Made by a program: the position numbers and the translations under genes. Positions 5,033 through 5,254 of a stretch of 5,254 nt of DNA are shown piece after piece (positions within the stretch are counted from its first letter, which is position 1; the number at the start of each line of letters is the position of its first letter). Below the pieces are notes generated by a model, which had not been told where the DNA came from, made no database searches, and worked only from the letters and a program-made list of their open reading frames with translations. Source of the DNA: an uncultured Butyricicoccus sp. (GTDB lineage Bacteria > Bacillota > Clostridia > Oscillospirales > Butyricicoccaceae); the NCBI GenBank assembly GCA_900555465.1, contig USLE01000121.1, positions 1-5,254 on the forward strand, written 5' to 3'.

Positions 5033-5254
5033 TTGAAGAAAAGAATACTTTCCCTGCTGCTGGCGGCGGTGGTGCTGCTGGGCAGCGCGCCCGCGGCCTT
5101 TGCCGCGTCCGAGGTGTCGGACAGCGTGGTCGAGCAGGTCGTCCGCGCTGCCGGCATCATGGTGGGCGACGCGAGCGGCAATATGAATCTGGATAAAACC
5201 GTCACCCGTGCGGAATACGCCAAAATGCTGGTTGCAGCCTCGACCTATAAGGAC
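5033..5254 (+). CDS. Secreted S-layer-homology (SLH) domain protein, 5' part only
   Basis: The first 74 codons of a gene cut off by the right edge of the window. Starting at TTG 5033 the product has a classical signal peptide: KKR at 2-4, a hydrophobic core 5-17, and a probable cleavage after AFA (22-24). The mature protein goes straight into an SLH motif at about 28-69, with AAGIMVGD in the first half and the signature TRAEYAKML at 58-66. SLH domains bind pyruvylated secondary cell-wall polymers and hold proteins on the surface of Gram-positive cells; three copies in a row are usual, so more are expected beyond the edge. What the rest of the protein does cannot be known from here. It is separated from the exporter operon by a terminator, so it is probably its own transcription unit. 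I saw no clear promoter for it. Confidence 0.9.
   Translation, partial: MKKRILSLLLAAVVLLGSAPAAFAASEVSDSVVEQVVRAAGIMVGDASGNMNLDKTVTRAEYAKMLVAASTYKD

Overview
The window looks like chromosomal DNA from a GC-rich, low-oxygen Gram-positive of the class Clostridia (Oscillospiraceae/Butyricicoccaceae-like). This is an inference. It rests on strong G/C preference at third codon positions, consistent AGGAGG-type Shine-Dalgarno sequences, one GTG and one TTG start, a split ATPase/permease exporter of Gram-positive type, and a secreted S-layer-homology (SLH) protein.

Layout. Bases 66-182 hold a 38-codon cationic small ORF with a strong ribosome binding site. It is closed by a strong intrinsic terminator (192-233). 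That hairpin also sits directly behind the stop codon of a convergent gene on the minus strand (232-909), an OmpR/PhoB-type winged-helix regulator whose receiver domain has lost the phosphorylation residues. A divergent intergenic region (910-1083) contains a nested dyad. From there a plus-strand operon runs through an unusually long membrane-fusion adaptor (1084-2877), an ABC ATPase (2877-3599) and a MacB-type permease (3603-4778). The genes overlap or nearly touch. The 254-base gap 4779-5032 is packed with five hairpins and one intrinsic terminator. A new gene, cut by the window edge, starts at TTG 5033 and encodes a signal peptide and the start of an SLH domain.

How the genes fit together. 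Adaptor, ATPase and permease make one MacAB-like / YknXYZ-like exporter: the ATPase drives the permease, and the adaptor is anchored in the membrane and reaches outward. The divergent regulator is the obvious candidate to control it. It has no kinase partner in its own transcription unit and its receiver cannot be phosphorylated in the usual way, so if it controls the exporter it probably does so through ligand binding, dimerisation or abundance rather than a His-Asp relay.

The parts I consider least ordinary are the degenerate receiver, the internal duplication in the adaptor, the hairpin array after the permease gene, and the small cationic ORF. No CRISPR, tRNA, rRNA or transposase gene was seen.
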